Origin: Cryptococcus deneoformans JEC21
Taxonomy: Eukaryota > Basidiomycota > Tremellomycetes > Tremellales > Cryptococcaceae
NCBI RefSeq assembly: GCF_000091045.1
Contig: NC_006683.1
Location: forward strand, 400,561-464,560
Length of the DNA: 64,000 nucleotides
Direction: 5' to 3'
Shown: positions 11,157-22,715 of the stretch, in pieces
Position numbering within the stretch: the first letter of the stretch is position 1
How the letters are laid out: every line of letters begins with the position of its first letter
The notes under the pieces: model-generated
Told to the model about the DNA's origin: nothing
The model's database searches: none
What the model saw: only the letters and a program-made list of their open reading frames with translations
Made by a program: the position numbers and the translations under genes

Positions 11157-14100
11157 ATGGCCACATTGGGCAGTCCGCCACACAGGCAACGCTCTGCCTC
11201 AAATAGCAGCCTCTTGTCCTCTATCGTGAACACAATCCCTGCGCCCCTTACCAATTTATTCACTTCTCCAAGAGTAGAACAAAGGGTCTTGCTCGAAGAA
11301 GACGAAGTTCCTCTAGAAGAAGGGAGCCAGTCGCTTAGCAAAGAAGCTCCTGTCGGATTACGGAGGGTCGAACTGAGAGTAGGAGGAATGACCGTGAGTG
11401 GGGTCACATGGTTGGGTCCGCATCAAGCTAACACGAGGTAGTGTGGGGCGTGTGTGGCATCCATCGAGTCTCAGCTGAAGCAACCCGGTATTAAAAGCAT
11501 CCAGATATCTCTGCTTGCTGAGCGAGGGGTAGTAGAATACGATGAGAACTTTGTCAAGGCGGATGGAGAGCATTGGACAGACGACAAGATTGCCGAGGAA
11601 ATAGAAGACATTGGGTTCGAAGCCACTGTCGTCGAAAAGAGTGAAGTGCAAGAGGTGGAATTACGTGTATATGGGTAAGTCATTGTGACTAGCAACAGAG
11701 TCACAGCTAACCTGTCAACAGACTGGAGAACCAAGAAATAGTCAGCAGTTTGCTATCGACTACAGAGGGGATCCCTGGTGTCCATTCTGCCGTTCTTCTG
11801 CCGCCCTACTCCCACCTCGCCCTAACACATTCCCCTCTATTAATCTCTCTTCGTTCAATCGTCGACACGCTTTCCGCATCTTTCCCACAGCTATCATTTT
11901 TACCAGTATCAAACAATGATGATTCTCAAATAGCGTCTCTGCAAAAGCACAAGGAAGCAGCTTTATGGAAAAGGACGCTTTTCTTATCGGCCATATTTGC
12001 TGTCCCCGTGTTTATCATTGGGATGCTAAGCATGTATCTGCCGATGTGGTTGATGGGATGGACTATGTGGAAAGTTGTGACGGGGATCTATCTTGGGGAT
12101 CTCGTCTGTCTGGTGCTTACACTGCCTGTGCAAACCTGGCTGGCAAAGAAGTTTTATCTGAATGCTTGGAAATCTATCAAGCACGGATCAGCTACCATGT
12201 ACGCGGAACCCTCCATCCATGTTGTATCTACTTTGCTAATCCAAAAATAGGGATGTTCTGGTTGTTCTTGGAACATCCTCTGCTTTCTGTTACTCTGTCC
12301 TTGCCATGTTCTTCGCCATGTTCTCATCCGACCCGGACTACCGCCCTCAAACCTTCTTTGACACTTCCACCATGTTAATCACTTTCGTCTCCCTTGGTCG
12401 ATACATCGAAAACATCGCCAAAGGCAAGACTTCCGCCGCTCTTACCGACCTCTTGTCCCTCACTCCTTCCTCCGCTACGATTTACGTTGATCCCCCTGCG
12501 GAGGGCGAGCTGCCGGATTCTTCTGCCAAGACACGTAAAGTCCCCACTGAACTCGTTCAGGTCGGTGATGTCGTACTTCTTGTTCCTGGTGAGAAGATCC
12601 CGGCCGATGGTACCGTCTTAACCGGCTCAACATCAGTTGACGAATCCATGGTAACTGGCGAAGCTCTTCCCATGCCTAAAACAGCCGGTTCTCAGGTGAT
12701 CGGCGGTACGGTAAACGGATTGGGGACCATCACTTTCCGGGTCACCCGCGCTGGAGCCGACACCGCCCTTTCCCAGATTGTTAAACTCGTAGAGGATGCT
12801 CAGACTTCAAAGGCACCTATTCAAGAGTTTGCCGATCGCGTCGCTGGTATCTTTGTCCCCATTGTCATCACTCTCTCGTTGTCGACGTTTGTGATATGGA
12901 TGATCATTTCGCTTCTCTCGTCTTATGGCAGCTTGCCAGAGGTTTTCCATTCTCCTGGCGTGGGCAGATTTGGTGTTTGCCTCAAGCTCTGCATCTCTGT
13001 GGTCGTTGTGGCTTGCCCATGCGCTTTGGGGTTGAGCACCCCTACAGCCGTGATGGTCGGTACAGGGGTCGGTGCTAAGAACGGTATCCTTATCAAGGGC
13101 GGAAAAGCCCTTGAAGCGTGCAAGGGCGTCAAGAGGGTTGTTTTGGACAAGACTGGAACGGTGACAGAAGGCAGGATGGCTGTTGTCTCGGTCGTTTGGG
13201 CTTCCTCGTCTAGCGGTGTCAACATTGGACAAGGGGACTTGGACACTGCCGCCACGTTGTCTACTACAACGTCTGCCAACCCTCTTCAACGACACACTAT
13301 CATCTCCCTTATTTCTCTTGCCGAAGCCAGGTCTGAACATCCCTTGGGTATGGCTGTTGCCGCGCATGGGCGTGAAATTCTCTCCAACGCTGGCCTTCCA
13401 CCTCCGAACGGCGAGGTCGTCGAGTTTGAGAGCCATACCGGTGAAGGCCTCGAGGCTGTCGTCAAACTTTCTGGCGGTGCGGTTGAGGAGTGTATCCGGA
13501 TCGGCAAAGCAGATTTTGTGCTGTCCAACAACAGCAAATTTGGTGAAGCTTATGCTGAGAAGCAACTTAGTATGCCAAGCGAAATCCTCGAGTTTGAACA
13601 TGATCAAATGGCTCTTGCCAGGACTGTCATCTTCGTCTCAATCATCCGCCCTACCGGTGTGGTTCCCGTCGCCGCCCTCTCTTTATCTGATTCCCCCAAG
13701 CCGACCTCCGCTCAAGCCATCCGTGCCCTCAAGAATATGGGTATCAAGGTGACCATGCTTACAGGTGACGCTGCTGCTACCGCTCAAGCGGTCGCCCGAC
13801 AGGTCGGTATCGACGAGGACGAGGTTTACTCTGGCGTAAGCCCCAAAGGGAAGGCCAAGATTGTCCAAGATCTTGATGGAGCCAGCGGTGGCGTAGCCAT
13901 GGTTGGCGACGGTATCAATGATTCTCCCGCTCTTGTTGCAGCTTCTCTCGGTATCGCCCTTTCTTCCGGTACATCTATTGCCATCGAAGCGGCCGATGTC
14001 GTCCTCGTGCGATCCGACTTGCTGGACGTTGTTGCAGCCCTCGACTTGGGTCAGGTCATCTTCAGGAAAATCAAGGCCAACTTGATCTGGGCGTGCTGCT

Positions 14101-14555
14101 ATAATGTGCTGATGATCCCCTTGGCGATGGGTGTATTATTGCCATGGGGTATCCATCTTCATCCAATGATGGCTGCGGCGGCTATGGCGTTTAGCAGTGT
14201 TTCCGTTGTGGTATCGAGTTTGACTTTGAAGGTGAGCACATATCGAATTGTTACACTCTGGATGATGGTACGGTGCTGATCGGGGGTTTTTTATTTTCCT
14301 TTTCCTTTTTGTCAGTGGTGGACTCGGCCCCAGTCGTCAATCGCTTCCGGAGAAACCTACATTCACCCAAGTCCTCGCAAGAGTGTTGTGTCTGTCTTCG
14401 TCGAGGGCGCCAGAGACACCATCATGGATGGTGTTGATCGCCTTGCAGAGAAGCTACCCTTCTTGAAGAGATTTACTGAAAGAAGAGGAAATGTACCCTC
14501 GACGGCAGAGTACGAGGCTATTCCTTTAGGTCAAGCGGGAGTGTATGAGGTGTAG
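11157..14555 (+). CDS. CCC2: Copper-transporting P1B-type ATPase (Ccc2/ATP7 family)
   Basis: Pumps Cu(I) into the late secretory pathway, supplying multicopper oxidases such as laccase and the ferroxidase Fet3. Exons are 11157-11393, 11442-11674, 11722-12198, 12251-14231 and 14316-14555, giving 1055 residues. One metal-binding domain has GMTCGAC (residues 77-83); a second HMA-like fold (from ELRVYG, about residue 150) lacks CxxC. Core motifs are complete: TGE phosphatase loop, CPC in the membrane (571-573), DKTGT with phosphorylated Asp615, SEHPLG and GDGIND (about 868-873). The CPC motif and HP dipeptide mark the heavy-metal subgroup. The 80-residue C-terminal exon is cytosolic and poorly conserved. 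The intron between GMT and CGAC splits the copper site coding. Confidence 0.95.
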
Positions 14556-14742
14556 GCTATGTTTGTTTCTTATGGACCTTTGGGTTTTGTTTTTTGGTCA
14601 TTTTCGTAGTAATCTGTGTACATTTTTGAATATTGAATAAATGTATCCTATGCCAATGTTTTTTTATTTTATTTTATTTCAAACTGGTATTTATACAACA
14701 TGCTGCATTTGTGCTCCTTCTACATCTAAATGTAGTTTTTAT

Positions 14743-17700
14743 CTAATGATGTACAGTCCCTCCTTTACCCCATTTTTCTTCCAAGAAATCATTCATCCAC
14801 TCGTACACTTCCCGGTACGCCATCCGCTTATCCATTGAATGATTGCTGAACGTTGCGGGAAAAGAGTAATTAGACATGTTTTTTTTTCTTTCTTTTTTCT
14901 TTCGGGTTGATAAAAACGCTTGGCGGAACTTACGAATCAGTAAACATCCTAAACCTCCACCCTCTCACTTGCTCCTGCGTCAACTTATCCAAAAGCGCCG
15001 CACTATTCATATAGTGGACATTATCGTCCCCGCTTCCATGTGCCCAGATGAAATCGACTTTATCGCCCGAAAAGGAAGTGACATTGTTCACTGCCGAGGT
15101 GGTGTACCCGTCCTTGTTGGCGGAGGGAGTTGACATGTATCGTTCGGTGTAGATGGAGTCGTAGTAAAGCCAATCTGTGACGGGTGCGACGGCCACTATA
15201 GTGTAGTGAAAATAAAAATAAAAATAAAATGTGAGAATGATTTCTACCAAGATGGAAAGGATACAGGGCAAGGCTTACTTCCGAGAGTGAATATACCAGA
15301 ATCGGCTTCAATAGCCTTACAAGTCATGTATCCTCCATAACTCTAATCATCCCAATCAGCTCTTTTTTTATTCCTCCAAGAGCGACATTCCCAAGAAAAG
15401 CAAATTCCGCACTCACCCATCCCCAAATCCCAATCCTCGATCTATCCACATAAACCCTCTTCGCCATCTCCCTCGCCGCCGCGACCTGATCCTGCACCTC
15501 CCAATGCCCCAAATCATCCCTCACCGGGTTCCTCAGATTCCTACCTCTAAACCCCGTTCCACGACCGTCGAGCATGATGATAATGTACCGCTGGGAGGCA
15601 GCGAGGTAAGAATGCCAATCCCTTTCGAATCGGTTAGACACCATTTGAGAGCCGGGTCCGCCGTAGACGCGGATCAGGACGGGGTACTTTTTGCGGCCGG
15701 TGATGTCGAGGTTGGGAGGAAGGATCTCGAGCATGTTGAGTTCTGCATATACCGAAGAAAGGAGGCTGTTGTTAGTGGGAAACTGGACGGGACGAGAGAG
15801 ATGAAAGGGTGCATTACCGTAGCCATCATTTTCGATAGTCGTCCTCGTGACAAGAGGTTTCAAGAATTCTGAAACTGTCTTGTTCAGTCCTGCATTACCT
15901 TCCAATAACACATTCGCTCCTTTTCATCCCAACCCGTAGCCAAAGAAAAGGGAAAAAAGAGAAAAACATCTCATCAGCATTCCCTCCCAGTAGAAAAGTA
16001 ATCGAAGCCCCCGTTCCCCCCATAAAGATACTCACGATTCTCTCCAGACCCAGCTTCTATCAACCTCTGCCAAGGTACTTCTGGCCCTTTATACCCCAAG
16101 ACATAATACCCCGCTTTGGGAGAGAAGGAAGCTTCAAAATATCCAGGGGAAGTAGTATCTGTCAATGCGGCCATGCTACTCATCGATGCGTCTTGATCCT
16201 CTTCATCATCGATGGATGAAAGAGTGGGTAAGGGGATAGAGTAGATGTGTCTGTCGATAGAAGGGGTTGCAGCTGTAAAGTAACTGTATCGTCATGGGAT
16301 GAATCAGCACATGAACATGTTTATTCATGTGACACAGGTGAGTGAGAGGGGAAAAAGGTGGGGTGGGGGATGTTAAAGAAAAAACATACACAAGGCCCTT
16401 TTCGGTATCAACCCCCGATATCTCGGTGACTTCCCATTCTCCTGCAGTGATCCACCGAGGCTTACTAGCGTTCAACGGAGTGAACAGCGCAATGTGGTTG
16501 TACCCTTGATTAGGGACGATGTCGAGGTATCCTTGGACTGGCCCTTTAACGGGGATGACGTTCTGGCCCTATAAATGAGAAAAAGAAACAAAGAAAGAAT
16601 TTTGTACAAGGTTAGCTCGTTTGTTTAGGGAGGAAGTGGGAAGTTATGAAAAGGAGGGCACTTGCATGATCGATCCATCCATCATCGCCTTCCTCCCCGT
16701 CCTTCCCTAACCGCCTCACAATCTCCCCTTCCACCTTTGCTTCATGGTCGCTCCCAAACTGGAAAAGAACGACGTTCCCGTCCCTCGCAGCTCTATCAAT
16801 CTCTTTAACGAGGAGGGCATCATCGGCTACCCAGCCAATTTCGGTGAGGATGCGGTCTGGGAGAGGGAACTCGCCTGGCCAGGTGAGACGTTGTGCGGTG
16901 GCCGAGGTGGCGGAGGAGGAGAGGGAAGAGAGGGAAAAAGTGTGGACTGTGACGGTGGGGTTGGGTGTACCAGGTTTGGGGTATCTGTTGTAAAAGTCAG
17001 CCAGAGTACCACAAGCGGAAAGAAAAAAGGAAAAGGGGCCCCTACTTCATATCCAGCTCGGTCTGGTACTGATGCACCTTGAACGCATCATTCGATGGGT
17101 TATAATACTGCAACTTGAAATCATGTACTTTACTCTCATCGCTTCTCAAAAAAGCAACCCTCTTGCCATCAGGACTCCACCAGAGGGCGGTATCCGTTTC
17201 AAACACTTCTTCTTCGTATACCCAGTCGGGGACGCCGTTGAAGATTGTGTGGCTTCCATCGGTTGTTACTCTTACATGTGAAGGGGAGGAGGAGGAGGAG
17301 GAGGGGACAGAGGAGAGGTCATCTTCAGAGATGATATAGACGTCGTTCTTACTGACAAACGCCAATGCATGCCCGACAGGCGACCACGTACACTTTGCTA
17401 TAGTCGGCGGGCTGGTCGGCGGGATGACAGGAAACGTAGCCGAATCTTGTCGACGATGTATCCAGTAGTTCCCGAATGACGAGTGCCGCCACTGTTTGAG
17501 ATGGTCGGTTCTGAAGAGGACGTACTGCATATCAGCTGAGAGGGCCCATCCCGTCCAGGGGAGTCGATTGCCCTCAAGGTCAAGGACAAGCGATGCGTTG
17601 ACGAGAAGGGTGTCGGTGGTCATGTTGCGGACGGTGTTGAGGACAATGTTTCCTTCCTTGTTGATATGTGAGAACGTGCCGTCTTCCGCTGTGTACCCGT

Positions 17701-18224
17701 ATGACGAACATGATCAGCATGTAAATGAAAGCAAGATTCTCCATCTGCCCGGTACCTACCCTCCTTGACCCAGTCAATCTGCTTGCTGTAGGCATTGAAC
17801 GTGCCGTTAAACACATGGTCCATGGTGATATGCTTTGTGCCACCTTTGGACGAGAAAGAGGGTACCGAGTATCCTGAAGCAGCGAGCACGCCGATGATAC
17901 CTGCGAAAGTGACGATAACGACGAGGACGGCGAGTACCTTGCGTGACTTGTTCCGAGGATGTGTCTGGGTGGCAGAGTGTGTCAGTCTGTAACAGAAAGC
18001 GGGAAGAGGAGCAAAGAGCTTACCCGGCTGGATTCGACAGTGTAGCCCTCTCCATCGTCGTCGTCTGGATAGACGTGGATACCTTGTTCGATGGTGGGAT
18101 CGTCTCTGAAAGCCGTGTGTTTTTCCTGGAATGGGTCTATGTCCAGGTTGTCATGGTATATGGTGGATGTGGATGAGCGTGGAGAGCGCTGTGGATGGTC
18201 ATAGTCATAGCCTTGTGGTGGCAT
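14743..18224 (-). CDS. Type IV dipeptidyl aminopeptidase (Ste13/Dap2 family)
   Basis: Single-pass type II membrane serine peptidase that removes X-Pro or X-Ala dipeptides. In yeast, Ste13 acts in the Golgi on mating pheromone and Dap2 in the vacuole. Exons are 18224-18024, 17964-17760, 17688-17046, 16984-16666, 16568-16390, 16283-16036, 15919-15818, 15742-15417, 15343-15280, 15195-14934 and 14845-14743, giving 883 residues. An acidic N-tail is followed by one membrane helix (VLAVLVVIVTFAGIIGVLAA), a propeller domain with DWVYEEEVF, and the hydrolase domain. Triad: Ser742 in GWSYGGYM, Asp in HGSGDDNVH (819/820), His852 in SNHSMD. One intron (donor near 16665) is GC-AG. The acceptor at 15920/15917 is ambiguous by three bases. 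Which paralogue it is cannot be decided here. Confidence 0.92.
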
Positions 18225-18346
18225 CGCAGCGAGCGGGGAGTCGAAAGACGAGAGATGAAGATGCAATCGCGCGGAGATGTAAATTGTTATTGTCTTGTCG
18301 GTTATTGTTGCTGGATGTATCTTTGGATTCCACTCGTCATTCCGCC
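18225..18346. promoter_or_regulatory. Short divergent promoter, dipeptidyl aminopeptidase / AP-2 sigma
   Basis: Only 122 bases separate the two start codons, so both transcripts must use this segment or overlap the neighbouring gene. I see no clear TATA box. An ATTGTTATTGTC...TTATTGTTG stretch is the only repeat-like element. Confidence 0.55.
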
Positions 18347-19183
18347 ATGATCAAGTTTATCCTCGTACAAGTAAGCATCGCCGCCATCTGCACCAGCTAA
18401 TCTCGCACCAGAATAGACAAGGCAAGACACGGCTCTCAAAATGGTATGCCCCGTACGACGACGACGAAAAGGTCAGACATGTTCCCCTCTCTACTTTCAT
18501 CCACGACTATCCACAACCACTGCTAATATCCACACCCACTCTGCAGGTCAGGTTACGGGGCGAAGTACACCGACTCATAGCGCCTAGAGACCAAAAGTAC
18601 CAATCCAACTTTGTCGAGGTGCGTCCGGGAGACAACGTCGCTCTCCCTCCGTGTCACCGCTGATCAAGCCACTCCTTGCTGCTCTTACATTGACAATTCC
18701 GACTCTTCCCTCCTTGCCTGGGCGCATGGTTGTGTGCTCTAGTTCCGGGACGACAAGGTCATCTACCGACGATACGCCGGTCTCTTCTTCTGTGTCTGCG
18801 TGGACTCCAACGACAATGAGCTCGCGTACCTCGAGGCGATCCATCTCTTTGTAGAGGTTCTCGGTGAGTATGGCTACAGGGTCAAGGCCATAGCGGGTTT
18901 CCACTTGCTACCGGCTAGATTGTTCGGGTACTGGCGAGGTAACGATATTGAGCTGACTGGCGGTACGCGCAGACGCCTTTTTCCAAAACGTCTGTGAACT
19001 GGACCTGGTATTCTCGTTTTACAAGGTCAGTCCGGGTGGCTTTGCATGGATGGAAACACTGCTGAGTGACTATGGCTACAGGTGTATGCGATCCTGGACG
19101 AAGTGTTCTTGGCCGGGGAGATTGAAGAGACGAGCAAGCAAGTGGTGCTGGACCGGCTGGATTACCTGGAGAAGCTGGATTAA
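18347..19183 (+). CDS. APS2: AP-2 clathrin adaptor complex, sigma subunit
   Basis: Small subunit of the plasma-membrane AP-2 adaptor, which selects cargo for clathrin-mediated endocytosis; the alpha/sigma pair binds dileucine signals. Exons are 18347-18370, 18412-18471, 18547-18618, 18743-18863, 18973-19025 and 19082-19183, giving 143 residues, the family length. The sequence follows the longin-like sigma fold throughout: [16 protein letters not shown] at the N-terminus, then [41 protein letters not shown] and [13 protein letters not shown], ending [10 protein letters not shown]. The [14 protein letters not shown] and [15 protein letters not shown] blocks separate AP-2 sigma from AP-1 and AP-3 sigma. 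Confidence 0.95.
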
Positions 19184-19376
19184 TATGGTATTTATATGTA
19201 GTGTAACTGTAGAATATGTGATTGTATACCCATCCGGCCGCCATGCGTGTATGTAGTGTAGACGGAGAGACAGGCGTGGACAAGTGTTATCCCTGGCGGC
19301 GACGGTGACTTGAGACTGCGACGATGACTCTTCTCTTCTTCTTCTCTATACTCCCTGCAATGTACATATAACAGCC

Positions 19377-21083
19377 ATGTCCTCCAGCCATATATCCCTC
19401 CGCTCTCTCCCCCGCCTCCCCCCGCACGCACGACGTTTCCATGACTACATCAGAGGTCCAATGGACAGAGGTCTGTCTCCGCCCTACTCATCTCTGCGTC
19501 GCAAGCTGACCCGTTGCGTGTCTCCAGGGACATACAAAGTCCCGCTCTCCTCTCCCAAAGTAGTAGGAGCATTCTCTTCCAGAGGTCATCGAGAGTGCGT
19601 CCATCCAAACCCGCTATCAAGGCATTAACTCGTCGGAATACTGGTAGGTATCAAGAAGACGCATCGTCCATACAAGCTCTCCAGCTCAGCCCTCAAGAAC
19701 TGCAATCGTCGTTGGCGAGACTCAAGAAACCTGTCCACTGGGACCCGTCCACTGCTGGTTCAGAGTTCTTCGCTCGGCAGATTGCTTATTTCGGCATCTT
19801 TGATGGGTACGTCGTCCTGTCGTCTTGTCTTTTGGTGTTATCCCAGTATCCAAGAGGTCGAAGAGACACGCTAACAACAAAGACAATACATGTAGACATG
19901 GAGGCAAACAAGTATCCCAATACCTTTCCAAACGACTGCACGCCCTGGTCGAACAAGTAGACTCGACATCGATCAGCCCGATAGTGGAATGGACGAAAGA
20001 AAAGCACGGCGGGTATTTCAAGCGATGGCGAGGCGGGGCTCTGCAGCGGTGGACACAGTGGGCGGATGGGAAGGGGGAGGAGGAAGGGGGGAGGGAAGGT
20101 ATAGGAAAGGGCGAGGGGATTGAGGCGGAGAGTGGGCAGGAAACGATGTTGATGACTTTGGAGGAGAGGTTGACTCTGGCATTTCTCGAGGTAAAACGTT
20201 TTCCTCCAACATCTTATCTGGTGAAAACGAGTTGACACTGCGGTAATACGAACAGGCAGACAAGGAGATCTTGACAAGTATCGAAAAATCAGATCGATGC
20301 GGTTCAACAGCGTCCATCGCCCTTTTACATTCACTCGACAGTCCTTCACAACCATACTGGGCCGCCAAGAAGCTCGCACTTACAATCGCTCATTGCGGGT
20401 AAGTCGTCTCCACCCCTGCCCTCACCGCGTCTTCAGATCTGATACACTCCCGCTCCAAACTCTCTAGCGACACACGTGTCCTCCTGTGTAACCGCTCCAC
20501 AGGCCTCGTCACTCCTCTCACCGAGAAACATCACGCCGAATCACGTATCGAAGCTTCCCGCCTCCGACGTATGGGCGCCGGTCTGTTAGTCTCGGATTCG
20601 TACGGCGAATCGAGGTGGATGGGCGCTGTGGAGAATACGAGGGGGTTTGGGGATGGGAGATGGAAGCCGTCCGGGGTTACTGTCGAGCCGCAGGTTGAGA
20701 CGAGGGTTGTTGATGGTGAGTTTCAATAACCGTCTATGCATTCAAATAAGGAGAAAGAGGAGAAGGCGGGGATGCTGACGCAGTTACGCTGGAAAAAAAA
20801 AGGCGATGCCCACGCATACATGATCCTCGCCACAGACGGTATCACCTCCCTCATCTCCGACCAAGAAATCATCGACCTCGCCCGCCGTTCCCTCGATCCC
20901 TCCCGCGCAGCCAAGACGATCGTCCATTTCGCAGAAGATTTGGGCGCTTCCGATAATTGTACGTGTGTGGTAGTGCCCCTTGCTGGGTGGGGGGATGTAG
21001 GAGGGGAGGATAGGACGGAGGATAGGAGAGAATATAGGAGGCGGCATGCGGAGACGATGAATACGAGGATGCAGAGGATGTAG
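19377..21083 (+). CDS. Mitochondrial PP2C-type protein phosphatase (Ptc6-like)
   Basis: Metal-dependent Ser/Thr phosphatase. Exons are 19377-19470, 19528-19594, 19648-19806, 19896-20190, 20256-20398, 20468-20715 and 20803-21083, giving 428 residues. The N-terminus (SLRSLPRLPPHARRFHDYIRGP) resembles a mitochondrial presequence. PP2C motifs in order are SSRGHREYQED, FGIFDGHGG, DRCGSTASIALL, HCGDTRVLLC, ILATDGITSLIS and LGASDNCTC, covering the metal-binding aspartates. Yeast Ptc6 is a mitochondrial PP2C; equating this gene with it is inference. Intron 1 (19471-19527) is in frame and could be retained. The last acceptor is an unusual run of A followed by G, but no other site keeps the frame. Confidence 0.82.
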
Positions 21084-21276
21084 AGGGGGTTAAGAGGGGG
21101 AAGAAGAAAAGGAAGAAAGGTACAAAAGAGATTAGGCATTTAGAATTCATAAAATCCATTTTACTTTTACATACAACGTCGCATATATCCATCCATCATT
21201 CGCCGCAAAACATGGCATTGAGTTTGCCCCTCCCCAGAAAAGTCTAAAGATTGAATGGAATCGCAAATCGCTCATC

Positions 21277-22514
21277 TTAATCTTCGCCGAGGTAATGAGG
21301 CTTCTTCGGTCTTCCCTTTTTCCCGGTTACGGGTACGCCCAGTAACACATTCTCCATCTCTTTTTTGGTCAGTAGCACACCTTGACCGTCGGAAGAAAGA
21401 CCGAGTCCTAGAGATTCCATCACCCGCGGGCCGAGTTCGACTAGGTGAGGTAGGAGAGCGATTTGTGTGTTAGCTTTTTACCTTTTTTTTTTTCTTTCTC
21501 TCTAGCGGTGGCAGTAATGGCAATGTTAAGGGGATGGAGATGGGAGATGGACATACCGCTCTGATGAGGACCCATCGCATCAAGGTCAAACGTATTCAGC
21601 TCGTCGGGATGTTCAATCACCCTCCTCGTCTTGTTGCCCCTCTTTCCACCAGCTCGCGGTCGAGGGATGGCACCGGTAAAAGAAGTGGATGGTCCCCCAG
21701 CTCCTGCTCCTGCTCCTGATCCAGTCCCAGTCCCAGTCCCAGACAATCCAGACGTTTCTGTCCCTTCCTGGATCCCTTGTCCTTGAGCTTGCTCCGATAT
21801 ATTCAAGACATGACCAGACGCAGGCACAGATGCAGGGATAGATTGATCCTTGGGACGAAGTGTACCAGGCTGAAACGTGATGCGTTGACTTGTGGAGAAG
21901 AGAGGTGGGTGCGTAGGGTTATGTGGGTCTTCGTGATCTATTTTATTTTTTTCATCCCGCAAGCCCAAGTCAGATGTGGATGGAGTGAAGAAAAAGGGAA
22001 TAAGAGTCAGTCTCCAGCAAAGCAAACGTATAGGTGGGAGGAAAGGCGAGAGGGGAAAGACGGGACGTACTTCGGATAAGACCACATATAATCTCATCAC
22101 CTATTAGCGGGGTGATATCCCCCTTGAATACTTGGTTCCCAAGCTTGAGAAACGGTGTCGGGGTATCGAGTCCCTACGTCGATGTGCCGTAGTTAGCTTA
22201 ATACCTCTTACTTTCAAGAGAAAAGCTGTCACAAGGGCTGGGGGGAATGAAGAAGAGACACACGATGAGCTGGTACTGCGACTCGGCCTGGAGTGATTTA
22301 CTATCAAATGTGGTCCCAAGATCCAGAGTCACGTATACTTCCTATTAGTTCATCTAGTCAGTCGGTATAGTAAAAAGAGGATGTGTGGTGGTGTGGGGAA
22401 AGACGGCAGACCAACCTCTTCATGCTCGTACTCATCGTCGTCGAGGTCGTCGAAAGAGGAGAGATAAGTCCAGCCGTCGCCCAGCAGGGAGGCTGGGGTG
22501 TCGGGGCCGGACAT
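21277..22514 (-). CDS. TFIIIC subunit 6-like protein (Tfc7/GTF3C6 domain)
   Basis: Probable subunit of RNA polymerase III factor TFIIIC, which binds internal promoters of tRNA genes. Exons are 22514-22416, 22341-22264, 22173-22071, 21937-21557 and 21440-21277, giving 274 residues. The TFIIIC sub6 beta domain covers about residues 34-92: YVTLDLG, QYQLIGLDTPTPFLKLGNQ, VFKGDITPLIGDEIICGLI. Next comes a low-complexity linker with a GTGTGTGSGAGAGAGG run and a basic PRPRAGGKRGNKTRR. The C-terminus has KKGRPKKPHYLGED, an AT-hook-like GRP core. The start is the ATG that gives MSGPDTPASLLG followed by an acidic stretch. It converges with the PP2C gene; its 5' end is 201 bases from CTP1. Confidence 0.78.
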
Positions 22515-22715
22515 TGGGCTAGAGTGAGCTGGGGAATCAGAGTGCGAATAAGAATACGAGATACAAGTAGGAATAAGGATATATTCCGTTCAGTTGTAAA
22601 CAAACCCATTCCACTCGGACGACCTCCACTTCAAGACTTTCTCCTCCATTTCTCTTTATATATATATATTTTTTATTTCCATCCAACACCCCATCCCGCA
22701 CCGTCCATTTGCAAA

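Noticed and set aside
12807..13607. Long minus-strand open frame (about 266 codons) opposite the copper ATPase
   Set aside because: It mirrors codon structure of the sense gene and has no recognisable motif; the sense frame carries all P-ATPase motifs.
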